Assembly: GCA_007118045.1 (NCBI GenBank)
Contig: SKTG01000019.1
Coordinates: 1 to 31,600, forward strand
Direction: 5' to 3'
Source: Nitriliruptoraceae bacterium
GTDB taxonomy: Bacteria; Actinomycetota; Nitriliruptoria; Nitriliruptorales; Nitriliruptoraceae
Length of the DNA stretch: 31,600 bases
The translations under genes and the position numbers were made by a program. Below the pieces are notes generated by a model. It ran no database searches and had not been told where the DNA came from. It was given only the letters and a program-made list of their open reading frames with translations. Of the stretch, positions 17,366-27,649 are shown one piece after another (the first letter of the stretch is position 1; each line of letters opens with the position of its first letter).

Positions 17366-18788
17366 TCAATCGTCACCCTGCGCGGATCCGGACGCCGGCG
17401 CCACGGTCGACCGCGCCTCCGGAGCGTTCACGGGCAGCCGGACACGGAAGACGGTCCGTCCCGCAACGCTGTCCACGGTGATCCGCCCCATGTGCCCTTC
17501 CGTCACGATCTGGTGGGTGATGCTCAACCCCAGGCCGGTGCCCTCGCCGGGTTCCTTCGTCGTCACGAAGGGGTCGAACACCTGACCGAGCAACGACGGG
17601 GCGATGCCCGGGCCGTCGTCCTCGACCTCGACGACGACATCGCCGGACCCGCGGTAGGTGCGCAGGACGATCCGTCCGCGATCCCCGACGGCATGGATCG
17701 CGTTGTCGAGAAGGTTCGTCCACACCTGGTTCAGTTGGCTGCCGTAGCCGTGGATCAGCGGCAGGTCCTCGGCGTGATCCCGGACGATCTCCACGTCGGG
17801 CGGGACCTTGTGAGCCAGGATCCGGACCGTGTCCTCGATGCCGGTCCTGACGTCGAGGTCCTGCTGCGGTGCGCGGTCGAGGTAGCTGTAGCCGCGCAAC
17901 GCCGAGGTCAGTTCCGCGATCCGGTGCAGGCTCGTCGCGATGTTGCCGACCGTACGGGAGATGCGCAGCCGGCTGGCGTAGAAGGTCAGGCCGACGTCGG
18001 CACCGTCGCCGAGCGCCGTGAGCAGCTCCTCGAGGAGGTCGGGTTCGATCCCCTCGCCGGCGAGCACGTCGGCCTGCCGCCAGGCGTCGGCGACGCCGGC
18101 CGCGCCGAGCGCTTCGACCAGACGATCCGCGAGGGCCGCCCGCCGACCCGCGCTCGGCGGGGCTGGACGGTCCGCGCCGAGATGCGCTTCGACGACGGCG
18201 ACCAGCGTTGGTGCGTCGTCGCGGTCGAGCAGCCGGCGCCAGATGGCGTCGGCCTCCACGAGGCCGTCCTCGAGCTGACGGGTCGCGCTCAGGGCCGCAG
18301 CCGCCGGGTTGTTGAGTTCGTGGCCGAGCCCGGCGCTGAGCTTGCCGAGGGTCGCGAGACGTTCCTGCTGCCGCAACGCCAGCTCCTGCTGCAGGTAGGC
18401 ACGCTCCAGCCGGCGCAGACGCACGCTCTCGAGTGCGGTCCGCAGCCTGACCCGCAGCAGCACCATGTCGACCGGTTTGGCCAGGCAGTCGATCGCGCCC
18501 ATCTCGATCGCCTGAGCGACCTCGTCGCTCGCCTCGACGGCCGAGATGACCAGGACGGGGATCTCCCGGAGTGCCGGGTCGCGTGCCATCACCTCCAGGA
18601 CCTCGAAACCGTCGACCTCCGGCATCACCAGATCGAGCAGCACCATGTCGATCTTCTCGTGCGCGAGCAGGTCGAGCGCACCCGCGCCGTCGACCGCCTC
18701 GAGCACCCGGTGGCCCTCGTTCTCCACGCCCCGCTTGAGCGTCCGCCGGTTGACCAGGGCGTCCTCGACGACGAGCACGGTCGCCACG

Positions 18789-18799
<11 letters not shown>
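17366..18799 (-). CDS. Receiver-linked histidine kinase
   Basis: A 477-residue cytosolic protein. Residues 7-122 are a receiver (VVEDA, phosphoacceptor D56 in VLLDLVMP, K108 in LAKPV). A charged coiled coil follows at ~122-150, then a HisKA-type H-box GLGHELNNPAAA with the phosphoacceptor H160. The HATPase domain has the N-box NLLDNAIHAVGD, G1 VEDDGPGIAP, the F-box region FDPFVTTKEPGEGTGLGLSI and no C-terminal partner domain. About 150 residues of helical sequence separate the H-box from the ATPase domain, longer than usual. There is no membrane segment, so its input is probably phosphorylation of its own receiver by the neighbouring hybrid kinase. The ATG at 18799 overlaps the upstream stop by 11 bp. 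It lies 13 bp from the receiver-flavoprotein start, its likely target. Confidence 0.88.
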
Positions 18800-21370
<2,571 letters not shown>

Positions 21371-21374
<4 letters not shown>

Positions 21375-22132
21375 CCCCGCCCTCCCGATGTCTCGGTGTC
21401 GGCCTCGCCGGCGTCCGGATCGTGGAGGATCCGCTTGAGCTCGGCCGCGTCGGCCGTCAGGCGGCGGTAGTAGGCCGAACCGGTGACGTCGGCGACCTGG
21501 CGGTCGCGACGCGACGCGTCGATCTCGATCCGCAGGCTCGCGACCTCGCTGCGCAGGAGGCGCTCACGGGTCGCCACCTCGCGCGCCATCCGCTGGAACG
21601 TCCCGGCCAGCGCACCGAACTCGTCATGCCGTGAGGCCATGCGGTCCAACTGCCGCGGCTCGAAGCTCCCCCGCTCGACCGCTTGCGCCGCCTCGATGAG
21701 CCGATCGGCCTGTTCGAGACGGTCGAGCTCGACCGCACGCGCTCGCTTGGCCATCAACGAGGTCCGTACCCGCACATCGAGCAGACGCGGGTCGACGGGC
21801 TTGTGCAGGTAATCGATCGCACCCAGCTCCAGACACCGCACCACGGTGTCCTGCTCCTCCACGCCCGACACGACCACGACCGGCAGGTTCACGACCGACG
21901 GATCGTCGGCCATGGCCTGCAGGGTGGCGACGCCGTCCATCACCGGCATGAGGACGTCGAGCAGCACGAGGTCGACGGGCGGTGCGCCCCCCGCGCTCGC
22001 CGCGAGGACGCGCTCGAGCGCGACGCTCCCGTCCTCGGCCGCTTCGGTCACGTACCCGAGCTGGCCGAGGCCGCGTTGGAGCACCCTGCGGTTGATGACG
22101 TCGTCGTCGACGACCAGCACCCGGTCCGTCAC
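21371..22132 (-). CDS. Receiver-HAMP-coiled-coil response regulator without output enzyme
   Basis: A 253-residue cytosolic protein. Residues 3-125 are a receiver (VVDDD, phosphoacceptor D59 in VLLDVLMPVMDG, K111 in LHKPV). Residues ~145-187 read as a HAMP domain (LIEAAQAVERG followed by DEFGALAGTFQRMAREV), although there is no membrane helix. A coiled coil (~188-215) and a conserved-looking tail, DVTGSAYYRRLTADAAELKRI, follow. There is no DNA-binding or enzymatic domain, so it probably acts as a dimeric adaptor. From memory, similar receiver/HAMP/tail proteins occur near ParA-like ATPases in other phyla, but I cannot confirm this. The GTG start directly follows the permease TAG with no gap. 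Confidence 0.85.
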
Positions 22133-24349
22133 CTAGACACCACCCCCGTCGTGTCGACCGTCTCGGGATGGCGACGCCCCGAGTACCAAGCTCAGCTCCC
22201 CCGCCCCGCCGCGCAGCTCGGCACGCCCACGATGCAACACCACCGGCACCTCGTGGCCGTCCCGTCCCACCGAGGCGGGCAGCTCGAGGGGGGCGCTGTC
22301 GCCCCCGGGGTCGACGACGTGGACCCACACTCGTACCTCGCGCCGTGGCATGGCCTCGAGCGGCACGCGCACTCGCACCGTCCCGTCGGGCAGGTCCGCG
22401 CCTGCCGTCACGGTGAACGGCGCGGTACGACCATGGCGGTCCTCGAGCACCACGTCGACGTCGAGGTGCTCACCACCGGCGAGCACACGGAGCCGGTGCA
22501 CGCCGAGATGACCGTCACGCCGCAGCTCGATGACGCCGGACGACCGCAGGGCGCCGCCGCGCAGCACGACGAAGGTCAACAGCACCGTGCCCACCGCTAC
22601 GACCGAGGCCGTGGTGCGCTCCCACCAGCTCGTCCACACGAAGGCGCCGTGGACCACGACGGCGGAGAGGAAGGCCAGATAGAGCCCCAGGAGCACGACT
22701 GGGTGGCCGAGCCAGCGCTGCACACCTCGTGGCACGTGGTCCCCACGACGTCGGCTGGATGCGAGCAGGAGCACCGGGAACACGCCGGCGAGCAGCGGCC
22801 CGAGGCTCGTGCCCAGCAGGCTCAGCACTCCGGTGAACGAGCCGCGGCCGGTCGTCAACAGCAGCACCGCGACGCCGAACACGACGGTCGCAGGGAGGAA
22901 CCCGACGACCCAGCCGACGCGTCCCGCCAGCCTCGCCCCCACCAGCTCGCGGGTCTGCGCATGCAGGCCGATCCCGAAGTGCACCGACGCCATACCCATC
23001 GCCAGCACGACGAACACCAGCCCGATCGTGAACACGATCGGGCCGACGACCTCGGCCAACGGGGTCAGCGCCGTTCCGGTCTCTGTGGCCAGCCGCTCCG
23101 GTGGCACCGCCCCACCGATCGCGATCACCCACAGGGCGTACAGGGCGACGGAGGTGACCAGGGCGGCCCGTGAGCCACGGATCAGCGCACGCCCGTCAGG
23201 AGCCCGACGGAGCACGGTCCGGGCCCCGTTCGCGACCGCGGTGTGTCCGAAGTAGGCGAGCAGGACGGCGCCGAAGGCGAGCTCGAGGACGGAAGGATCG
23301 AGCGGTGCACCACCGACGAAGGGCACGTTCGCGTGGGCCAGGTTCGCCGGCTCGAGGAAGGGCAGGGCGACGACCGAGAGCGCCACGATCACCAGGAGGT
23401 TGACGGCACCCACGACGAGCGACGAGGCGACCGTGGCGTCCATCCGACCGCGCCCCACCAGGATCAAGCCGATGACGAACAGCAACCCGGCCCACACCAA
23501 TGCCGACACACCGGTGGCGTCGGCGAGCGCCGTGGAGAAGCCGAGGTAGTAGACGAGCAGCACCACGACGCTGAAGACGACCAGCACACCGCTCAAGGTG
23601 GCCCCGGCGAGCGGACCGAGGTAGCCCGCAACGGTCCGACCGAAGAAGGCGCCCTCCCATCGCACCGCACCGGTCCTCGCGAACGCTTCGGCCACCGCGG
23701 TGATGGTCAGCACGTTGAGCAGGCCGAAGACGACCATCAACACCAGCCCCGGGACGGGACCGATGGCACCCAACGCGATGGGCAGCGCCAGGATCCCGGC
23801 GCCGACGGTCTGGGTCAGCACGAGCGCGTAGGACGTCCAGAAGGGTGAGAGGTCCTCGATCCGCGACCGCAGCCGCGCGTACGCCCACCGACGGCGCTCC
23901 GTCCCCGGGAGCTGCTCGGCCCCGAAACGCTCGAGGCCGCCGGCTTCCAGCAGTTCGCGGACGGGTTCCTCGTCGACCCCGAGCGCGTCCCGCAAACGGG
24001 GCACGTCACGTGGACGGAACCTGTACGCGCCGGCCAGCGAGCGCGCGAGCTCGGCGCGGACCGCGACGTCCGCGGGCACGAGGTGAGCCCACGCGGCCGC
24101 GAACCGCTCCAGGTCCTGGATCCGGACCTCGGCTGCTACGTCACGTCCTGCGGCGAGGCTCGACAGCAGCGCCTGCTCCTCGACCTCGGCGAGCCGCTCG
24201 CACACGGCGGGGGCGGTGGCGAACCTCGCCACGGTCGCGAGCTGCGCGGTGCGGGCCTCGATCGCGAACCGGGTCGTGCTCGCACGTCGACCGGTGAACC
24301 CTCCGAGCACCTCCGCGCGGGTGGGACCACGGTCAGCCGCCTCGGTCAC
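22133..24349 (-). CDS. Amino-acid-permease-like membrane protein with N- and C-terminal soluble domains
   Basis: A 738-residue protein in three parts. Residues 1-~165 are a helical, Arg/Glu-rich cytosolic domain. Residues ~168-595 hold about 12 hydrophobic helices with the GAGILALPIALG motif of the AAAP/HAAAP amino-acid transporter group in the first helix. Residues ~600-738 are a strand-rich soluble domain (VRVRVPLEA, REVRVWVHVVDPGGDSAP) resembling an Ig-like sandwich. Ordinary permeases of this group are ~400-450 residues, so both soluble parts are extra. In a signalling operon this suggests a transceptor that couples substrate to the MinD-like ATPase and the phosphorelay; that is inference. 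The GTG start overlaps the ATPase stop by four bases (GTGA), and its own stop touches the next start. Confidence 0.8.
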   Translation of the reverse strand: MTEAADRGPTRAEVLGGFTGRRASTTRFAIEARTAQLATVARFATAPAVCERLAEVEEQALLSSLAAGRDVAAEVRIQDLERFAAAWAHLVPADVAVRAELARSLAGAYRFRPRDVPRLRDALGVDEEPVRELLEAGGLERFGAEQLPGTERRRWAYARLRSRIEDLSPFWTSYALVLTQTVGAGILALPIALGAIGPVPGLVLMVVFGLLNVLTITAVAEAFARTGAVRWEGAFFGRTVAGYLGPLAGATLSGVLVVFSVVVLLVYYLGFSTALADATGVSALVWAGLLFVIGLILVGRGRMDATVASSLVVGAVNLLVIVALSVVALPFLEPANLAHANVPFVGGAPLDPSVLELAFGAVLLAYFGHTAVANGARTVLRRAPDGRALIRGSRAALVTSVALYALWVIAIGGAVPPERLATETGTALTPLAEVVGPIVFTIGLVFVVLAMGMASVHFGIGLHAQTRELVGARLAGRVGWVVGFLPATVVFGVAVLLLTTGRGSFTGVLSLLGTSLGPLLAGVFPVLLLASSRRRGDHVPRGVQRWLGHPVVLLGLYLAFLSAVVVHGAFVWTSWWERTTASVVAVGTVLLTFVVLRGGALRSSGVIELRRDGHLGVHRLRVLAGGEHLDVDVVLEDRHGRTAPFTVTAGADLPDGTVRVRVPLEAMPRREVRVWVHVVDPGGDSAPLELPASVGRDGHEVPVVLHRGRAELRGGAGELSLVLGASPSRDGRHDGGGV

Positions 24350-25101
24350 CGGTCGTCTCCCAGCACGAAGTCGGTGACCCGGCCGAACCCCTGAGCGACG
24401 CGGTGCTCCGGACGGGTGACGGAGAGGATGGAGGCGCTGGCCACCAGCATCAGATCCTCGTCGTGGGGCAGGACGGCGACGACCGGCTGGCCGTAGGCGG
24501 CCCGGACGCGACCACCGACCTCGTCGCGATCCAGGGCCTCCGGGAGCTTGTTGACGACCAGACCGATCCGTGGCACCTCGAGGCCGGCCGTGACCTCGAT
24601 GATGGTGGCCGTGCCCTCGTAGTCCTGTTGATCCGGCCGCAGCAGCACCAGCACCGTGTCCGAGACCACGAGGGAGAGCAGCGTCTCCTCGCCCAGCCCC
24701 GGGTGCGTGTCGATCAGCAGGACATCGAGCTCGAGGGCCTCGACCAGACCTCGGAAGCCGGAGACGAGCTGGTGGGCGTCGTAGCCGTCCCGGAGCACCC
24801 GGGTGATCTCACCCGGTCGGGTGCTCGAGGGGATGAGATGGATGGCCCCCTCGACATCCGCTGGCGTGACCTCGCGCGCGACCTCGTCGATGGGACGGCC
24901 GTGGAAGAGGTGATCGTTGAGAGCGACCTCCACGTCGATGCCAGCCAGACCGAAGAGCACGTGGATCCCGGGCGACTGGATGTCCGTGTCGACGACGCCG
25001 ACCCGGTGCCCGCGGCGCGCGGCCTGGACGGCCACGTTCGCCGTGAGGTTGGATTTGCCCGTACCGCCCCGGAAGGAATGGACGGACACCACCCGTACCA
25101 T
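24346..25101 (-). CDS. MinD/ParA-family ATPase with FRGGTGKSN P-loop
   Basis: A 251-residue SIMIBI-class ATPase. The deviant Walker A reads FRGGTGKSN (residues 10-18), with Arg at position 11 where MinD/ParA proteins have the signature lysine (KGGxGKT). VGVVDTDIQSPG (34-45) is the A'/switch I region, and VLLIDTHPGLGEETL holds switch II. VVNKLP lies near the nucleotide-base-binding end. No C-terminal amphipathic membrane helix like that of MinD is obvious, and no receiver or DNA-binding domain is present. The ATG at 25101 has GAGG five bases upstream; frame upstream is unlikely to be coding. It is the first gene of the six-gene operon, probably acting with the adjacent permease rather than in division or plasmid partition. 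Confidence 0.88.
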   Translation of the reverse strand: MVRVVSVHSFRGGTGKSNLTANVAVQAARRGHRVGVVDTDIQSPGIHVLFGLAGIDVEVALNDHLFHGRPIDEVAREVTPADVEGAIHLIPSSTRPGEITRVLRDGYDAHQLVSGFRGLVEALELDVLLIDTHPGLGEETLLSLVVSDTVLVLLRPDQQDYEGTATIIEVTAGLEVPRIGLVVNKLPEALDRDEVGGRVRAAYGQPVVAVLPHDEDLMLVASASILSVTRPEHRVAQGFGRVTDFVLGDDR

Positions 25102-25162
25102 CTCACCCTCGCCGCGTGGAAGCAGCGCACGCGAGCACACCGCCCCGCCTCGGAGGCAGCCT

Positions 25163-25176
25163 ACGCGAGTTCGCGT
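25163..25176. promoter_or_regulatory. Perfect palindrome, candidate operator of the MinD/permease/phosphorelay operon
   Basis: ACGCGA-GT-TCGCGT forms a perfect inverted repeat with a 2-bp centre. It lies 62-75 bp upstream of the ATPase start codon, in a 164-bp divergent gap shared with the DUF302 gene. On the minus strand it is overlapped by TAGGCT, which fits a TAnnnT -10 box, so a bound protein could block transcription. The regulator is unknown. Confidence 0.5.
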
Positions 25177-25265
25177 GAGCCCGGACCGGGGGTCTCTCGA
25201 CGCGACCGCCGGTGTGCGGCCTGCGGAACGGGCCACCGACGCAACGTCCCTCGGAGGATCTGACG

Positions 25266-25673
25266 ATGGAGCAGGACCGCTACGTGTTCAAGACCCGGAC
25301 GCCTCACGATCCGGCGACCGCCGACGCCCGGGTTCGCGAGGCGTTGGGGGCCGAGGGGTTCGGCGTCCTGACCGAGATCGACGTCACCGCCACCCTCAAG
25401 ACCAAGCTGGACGTCGAGATCGCGCCCTACCGCATCCTCGGTGCCTGCAAACCGGCGTACGCCCACGAGGCCATCGGTATCGATCCCATGATCGGTGGGT
25501 TGCTGCCCTGCAACGTGGTCGTGCGCGCGCATCCCGACGGCGGCTCGGAGCTGATCGCGATCGACCCGGCTGCGATGATGGGGCTGACCGGCGATCCCGC
25601 GCTCGAGGGGCTCGCCGATCAGGTCTCCCGCGAGCTGACCCGCGCGCTGACGGCGGCCGCAGCCGCCGACTGA
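25266..25673 (+). CDS. DUF302 domain protein
   Basis: A 135-residue protein matching the DUF302 pattern: an N-terminal strand, helix and strand (FGVLTEIDVTATLKTKLDVE), then YRILGACKPAYAHEAI and GGLLPCNVVVR, each carrying a conserved cysteine, and a C-terminal helix. The family is small and cytosolic and its biochemical role is not established; members often sit near sulfur- or metal-handling genes. The ATG at 25266 has GGAGG eight bases upstream. The next gene, a CoA-disulfide reductase/rhodanese fusion, follows after 135 bp that contains its own promoter-like site, so the two may be separately transcribed but functionally linked. Confidence 0.85.
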   Translation: MEQDRYVFKTRTPHDPATADARVREALGAEGFGVLTEIDVTATLKTKLDVEIAPYRILGACKPAYAHEAIGIDPMIGGLLPCNVVVRAHPDGGSELIAIDPAAMMGLTGDPALEGLADQVSRELTRALTAAAAAD

Positions 25674-25762
25674 GACTGCATCGCGGTACGGGTCTGCGGG
25701 CCCCTTGCACCGACCCTCGATCCGGCTCGGCGGACGAGCGCGAGAGTGCGGGTGTCATGCCG

Positions 25763-25781
25763 TACTCTAATTGTCTGGACA
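25763..25781 (+). promoter_or_regulatory. Promoter/operator upstream of the CoA-disulfide reductase gene
   Basis: This short stretch is AT-rich against its surroundings. TACTCT (25763-25768) fits a TAnnnT -10 box, and directly after it TGTC-TG-GACA (25772-25781) is an inverted repeat. The centre GTCTGGAC resembles GntR/HutC-type sites such as the DasR site TGGTCTAGACCA. It lies 28 bp before the GTG start at 25809, where a repressor would block initiation. The regulator is not identified. Confidence 0.5.
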
Positions 25782-25808
25782 TATCGGACGGCTCACCGAG
25801 GAGCAGCA

Positions 25809-27560
25809 GTGCGGATCGTGGTCGTCGGGGGCGTGGCCGCCGGGATGTCGGCGGCGGCGCGAGCGCGACGTCTCGACGAGTCGGCCGAGATCGTGGTGCT
25901 CGAACGTGACGCCTTCGTCTCCTTCGCCAACTGCGGCCTGCCCTACCACATCGGCGGGGTGATCCAGGACCGTGACCGGCTGCTGCTGCAGACGCCGACG
26001 AGCCTCAGGGCCTCCCTCGACCTCGACGTCCGTACGGGCACCGAGGTGGTGGCGATCGACGCCGAGGCGCGCTCGGTGCGGACACGGGAGGTGGGTTCCG
26101 GGGCGGAGCAGGAACTCCGCTACGACCGGCTCGTGCTGTGCCCCGGCGCGGTGCCGGTCGTCCCACCGCTGCCCGGGATCGATGACCCGCGGGTGCACGT
26201 GCTCCGACGCATGGAGGACATGGATGCCATCAAGGCGCGGGTGGACGCCGTGGGTGCGGACGGCCGGCCCGAGGTCGCCCACGCCGTGGTGATCGGCGGG
26301 GGTTACATCGGCCTGGAGATGGCGGAGAACCTGCGCCACCGCGGCCGCGAGGTCACCCTGGTGGAGCTCGCGGACCAGCTCATGCCGCCGTTGGACCGGG
26401 AGTTGACCTCCGCCATGGAGGTGCACCTGCGCGCCCACGGGGTGACGCTCCACCTCGGGGTCGGGGCCGCCAGCTTCGCGTCCACCGACGACGGGCGTCT
26501 GGAGGTGACGCTGACCGACGGCACGCTGCTGCCGACCGACCTGGTCCTGCTGGCCGCAGGTGTGCGTCCCAACACCGCGCTGGCGAAGAGCGCCGGCGTC
26601 GCGCTCGGGCCCGAGGGCGGGATCGCCGTCGACGAGCACCTGCGGACCAACCTCCCCGACGTCTACGCGGCGGGTGACGCGGTCGAGGTGCAGCACAGCG
26701 TGCTTCCGGGCCCCTGGCTGATCCCGCTGGCCGGCCCGGCGAACCGGCAGGGACGGGTGGTGGCGGACAACGTCTGCGGCCGCGATACCACCTTCGGGAC
26801 GGTGCAGGGCACCGGCATCGTCAAGGTCTTCGACCTCGTAGCCGGCGGCGTCGGCGCCAACCAGCGCCAGCTCGAGGCCGCGGGCATCCCCTACGAACGC
26901 GTCCACCTCCATCCCTCCGGGCACGCCGGCTACTACCCAGGCACCGCGGCGATGCACCTCAAGGTCCTGTTCGCCCCCGACACCGGGCGCCTGCTCGGCG
27001 CGGGCATCGTGGGCTACGACGGGGTCGACAAGCGGCTCGACGTCCTGGCCACGGCGCTCAGCGCGGGGATGACCGTCTACGACCTGGAGACCCTGGAACT
27101 CGGCTACGCCCCGCCCTTCGGGTCGGCGAAGGACCCGGTGAACATGGCGGGCTTCATCGGCGCGAACCTGCTGCGCGGCGACATCGCCCTGTGGTACGCC
27201 GACCGCTTCGCCGAGGACACCGATGGGGCCCGGCTCCTGGACGTCCGTGGACCCGAGGAGTTCGCCGCTGGGCACCTTCCGGGCGCCGAGAACGTGCCCC
27301 TCCACGCTCTGCGCGGAGCGTTGGGCGGATGGGACCGCGCCCGGCCGGTCCGGTTGTACTGCGCCGTCGGGTTCCGCAGTTACCTCGCCTACCGCATCCT
27401 GGTGCAACGTGGTTTCGTCGACGTGCGGACCCTCGCTGGCGGTATGCACAGCTACCTGGCGGCCACCGAGCTCCAGGCGGATCGGGAGGTCCTGCCCCGG
27501 GAACCGGTCGTCAGCTATGCCGAGGAGCGCACCGGAGGCGTCACCGGGGCGGCGAGCTGA
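25809..27560 (+). CDS. CoA-disulfide reductase / rhodanese fusion (persulfide reductase family)
   Basis: A 583-residue flavoprotein. Residues 1-~440 are a CoADR/NADH-oxidase-type pyridine nucleotide-disulfide oxidoreductase: FAD motif VVVGGVAAGMSAAARAR, single catalytic Cys in SFANCGLPY (C42), NAD(P)H motif VIGGGYIGLEMAENL, and TNLPDVYAAGDAVE near the FAD ribityl site. The dimerisation domain follows, with GYAPPFGSAKDPVNMAGF. Residues ~470-570 are a rhodanese domain with LLDVRGPEEFAAGHLPGA and active loop CAVGFRS (C518). The same architecture occurs in enzymes that reduce CoA disulfide, CoA persulfide or polysulfide with NAD(P)H. The exact substrate is not decided by sequence. The GTG at 25809 follows GAGGAG; an earlier ATG would run through the promoter-like site. 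Confidence 0.93.
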   Translation: MRIVVVGGVAAGMSAAARARRLDESAEIVVLERDAFVSFANCGLPYHIGGVIQDRDRLLLQTPTSLRASLDLDVRTGTEVVAIDAEARSVRTREVGSGAEQELRYDRLVLCPGAVPVVPPLPGIDDPRVHVLRRMEDMDAIKARVDAVGADGRPEVAHAVVIGGGYIGLEMAENLRHRGREVTLVELADQLMPPLDRELTSAMEVHLRAHGVTLHLGVGAASFASTDDGRLEVTLTDGTLLPTDLVLLAAGVRPNTALAKSAGVALGPEGGIAVDEHLRTNLPDVYAAGDAVEVQHSVLPGPWLIPLAGPANRQGRVVADNVCGRDTTFGTVQGTGIVKVFDLVAGGVGANQRQLEAAGIPYERVHLHPSGHAGYYPGTAAMHLKVLFAPDTGRLLGAGIVGYDGVDKRLDVLATALSAGMTVYDLETLELGYAPPFGSAKDPVNMAGFIGANLLRGDIALWYADRFAEDTDGARLLDVRGPEEFAAGHLPGAENVPLHALRGALGGWDRARPVRLYCAVGFRSYLAYRILVQRGFVDVRTLAGGMHSYLAATELQADREVLPREPVVSYAEERTGGVTGAAS

Positions 27561-27649
27561 CGGGTCCACTCCCGTCGCTCGCCGCTCGCGTCCCAGCCAC
27601 GGTCGCGTCCACGTCCCCGCACCACCTCGCTGCCCGTCGGAGACCGTCC

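Noticed and set aside
25767..27569. 600-codon minus-strand open frame opposite the CoA-disulfide reductase
   Set aside because: It mirrors the third-position GC bias of the real gene. No recognisable motif or ribosome-binding site.
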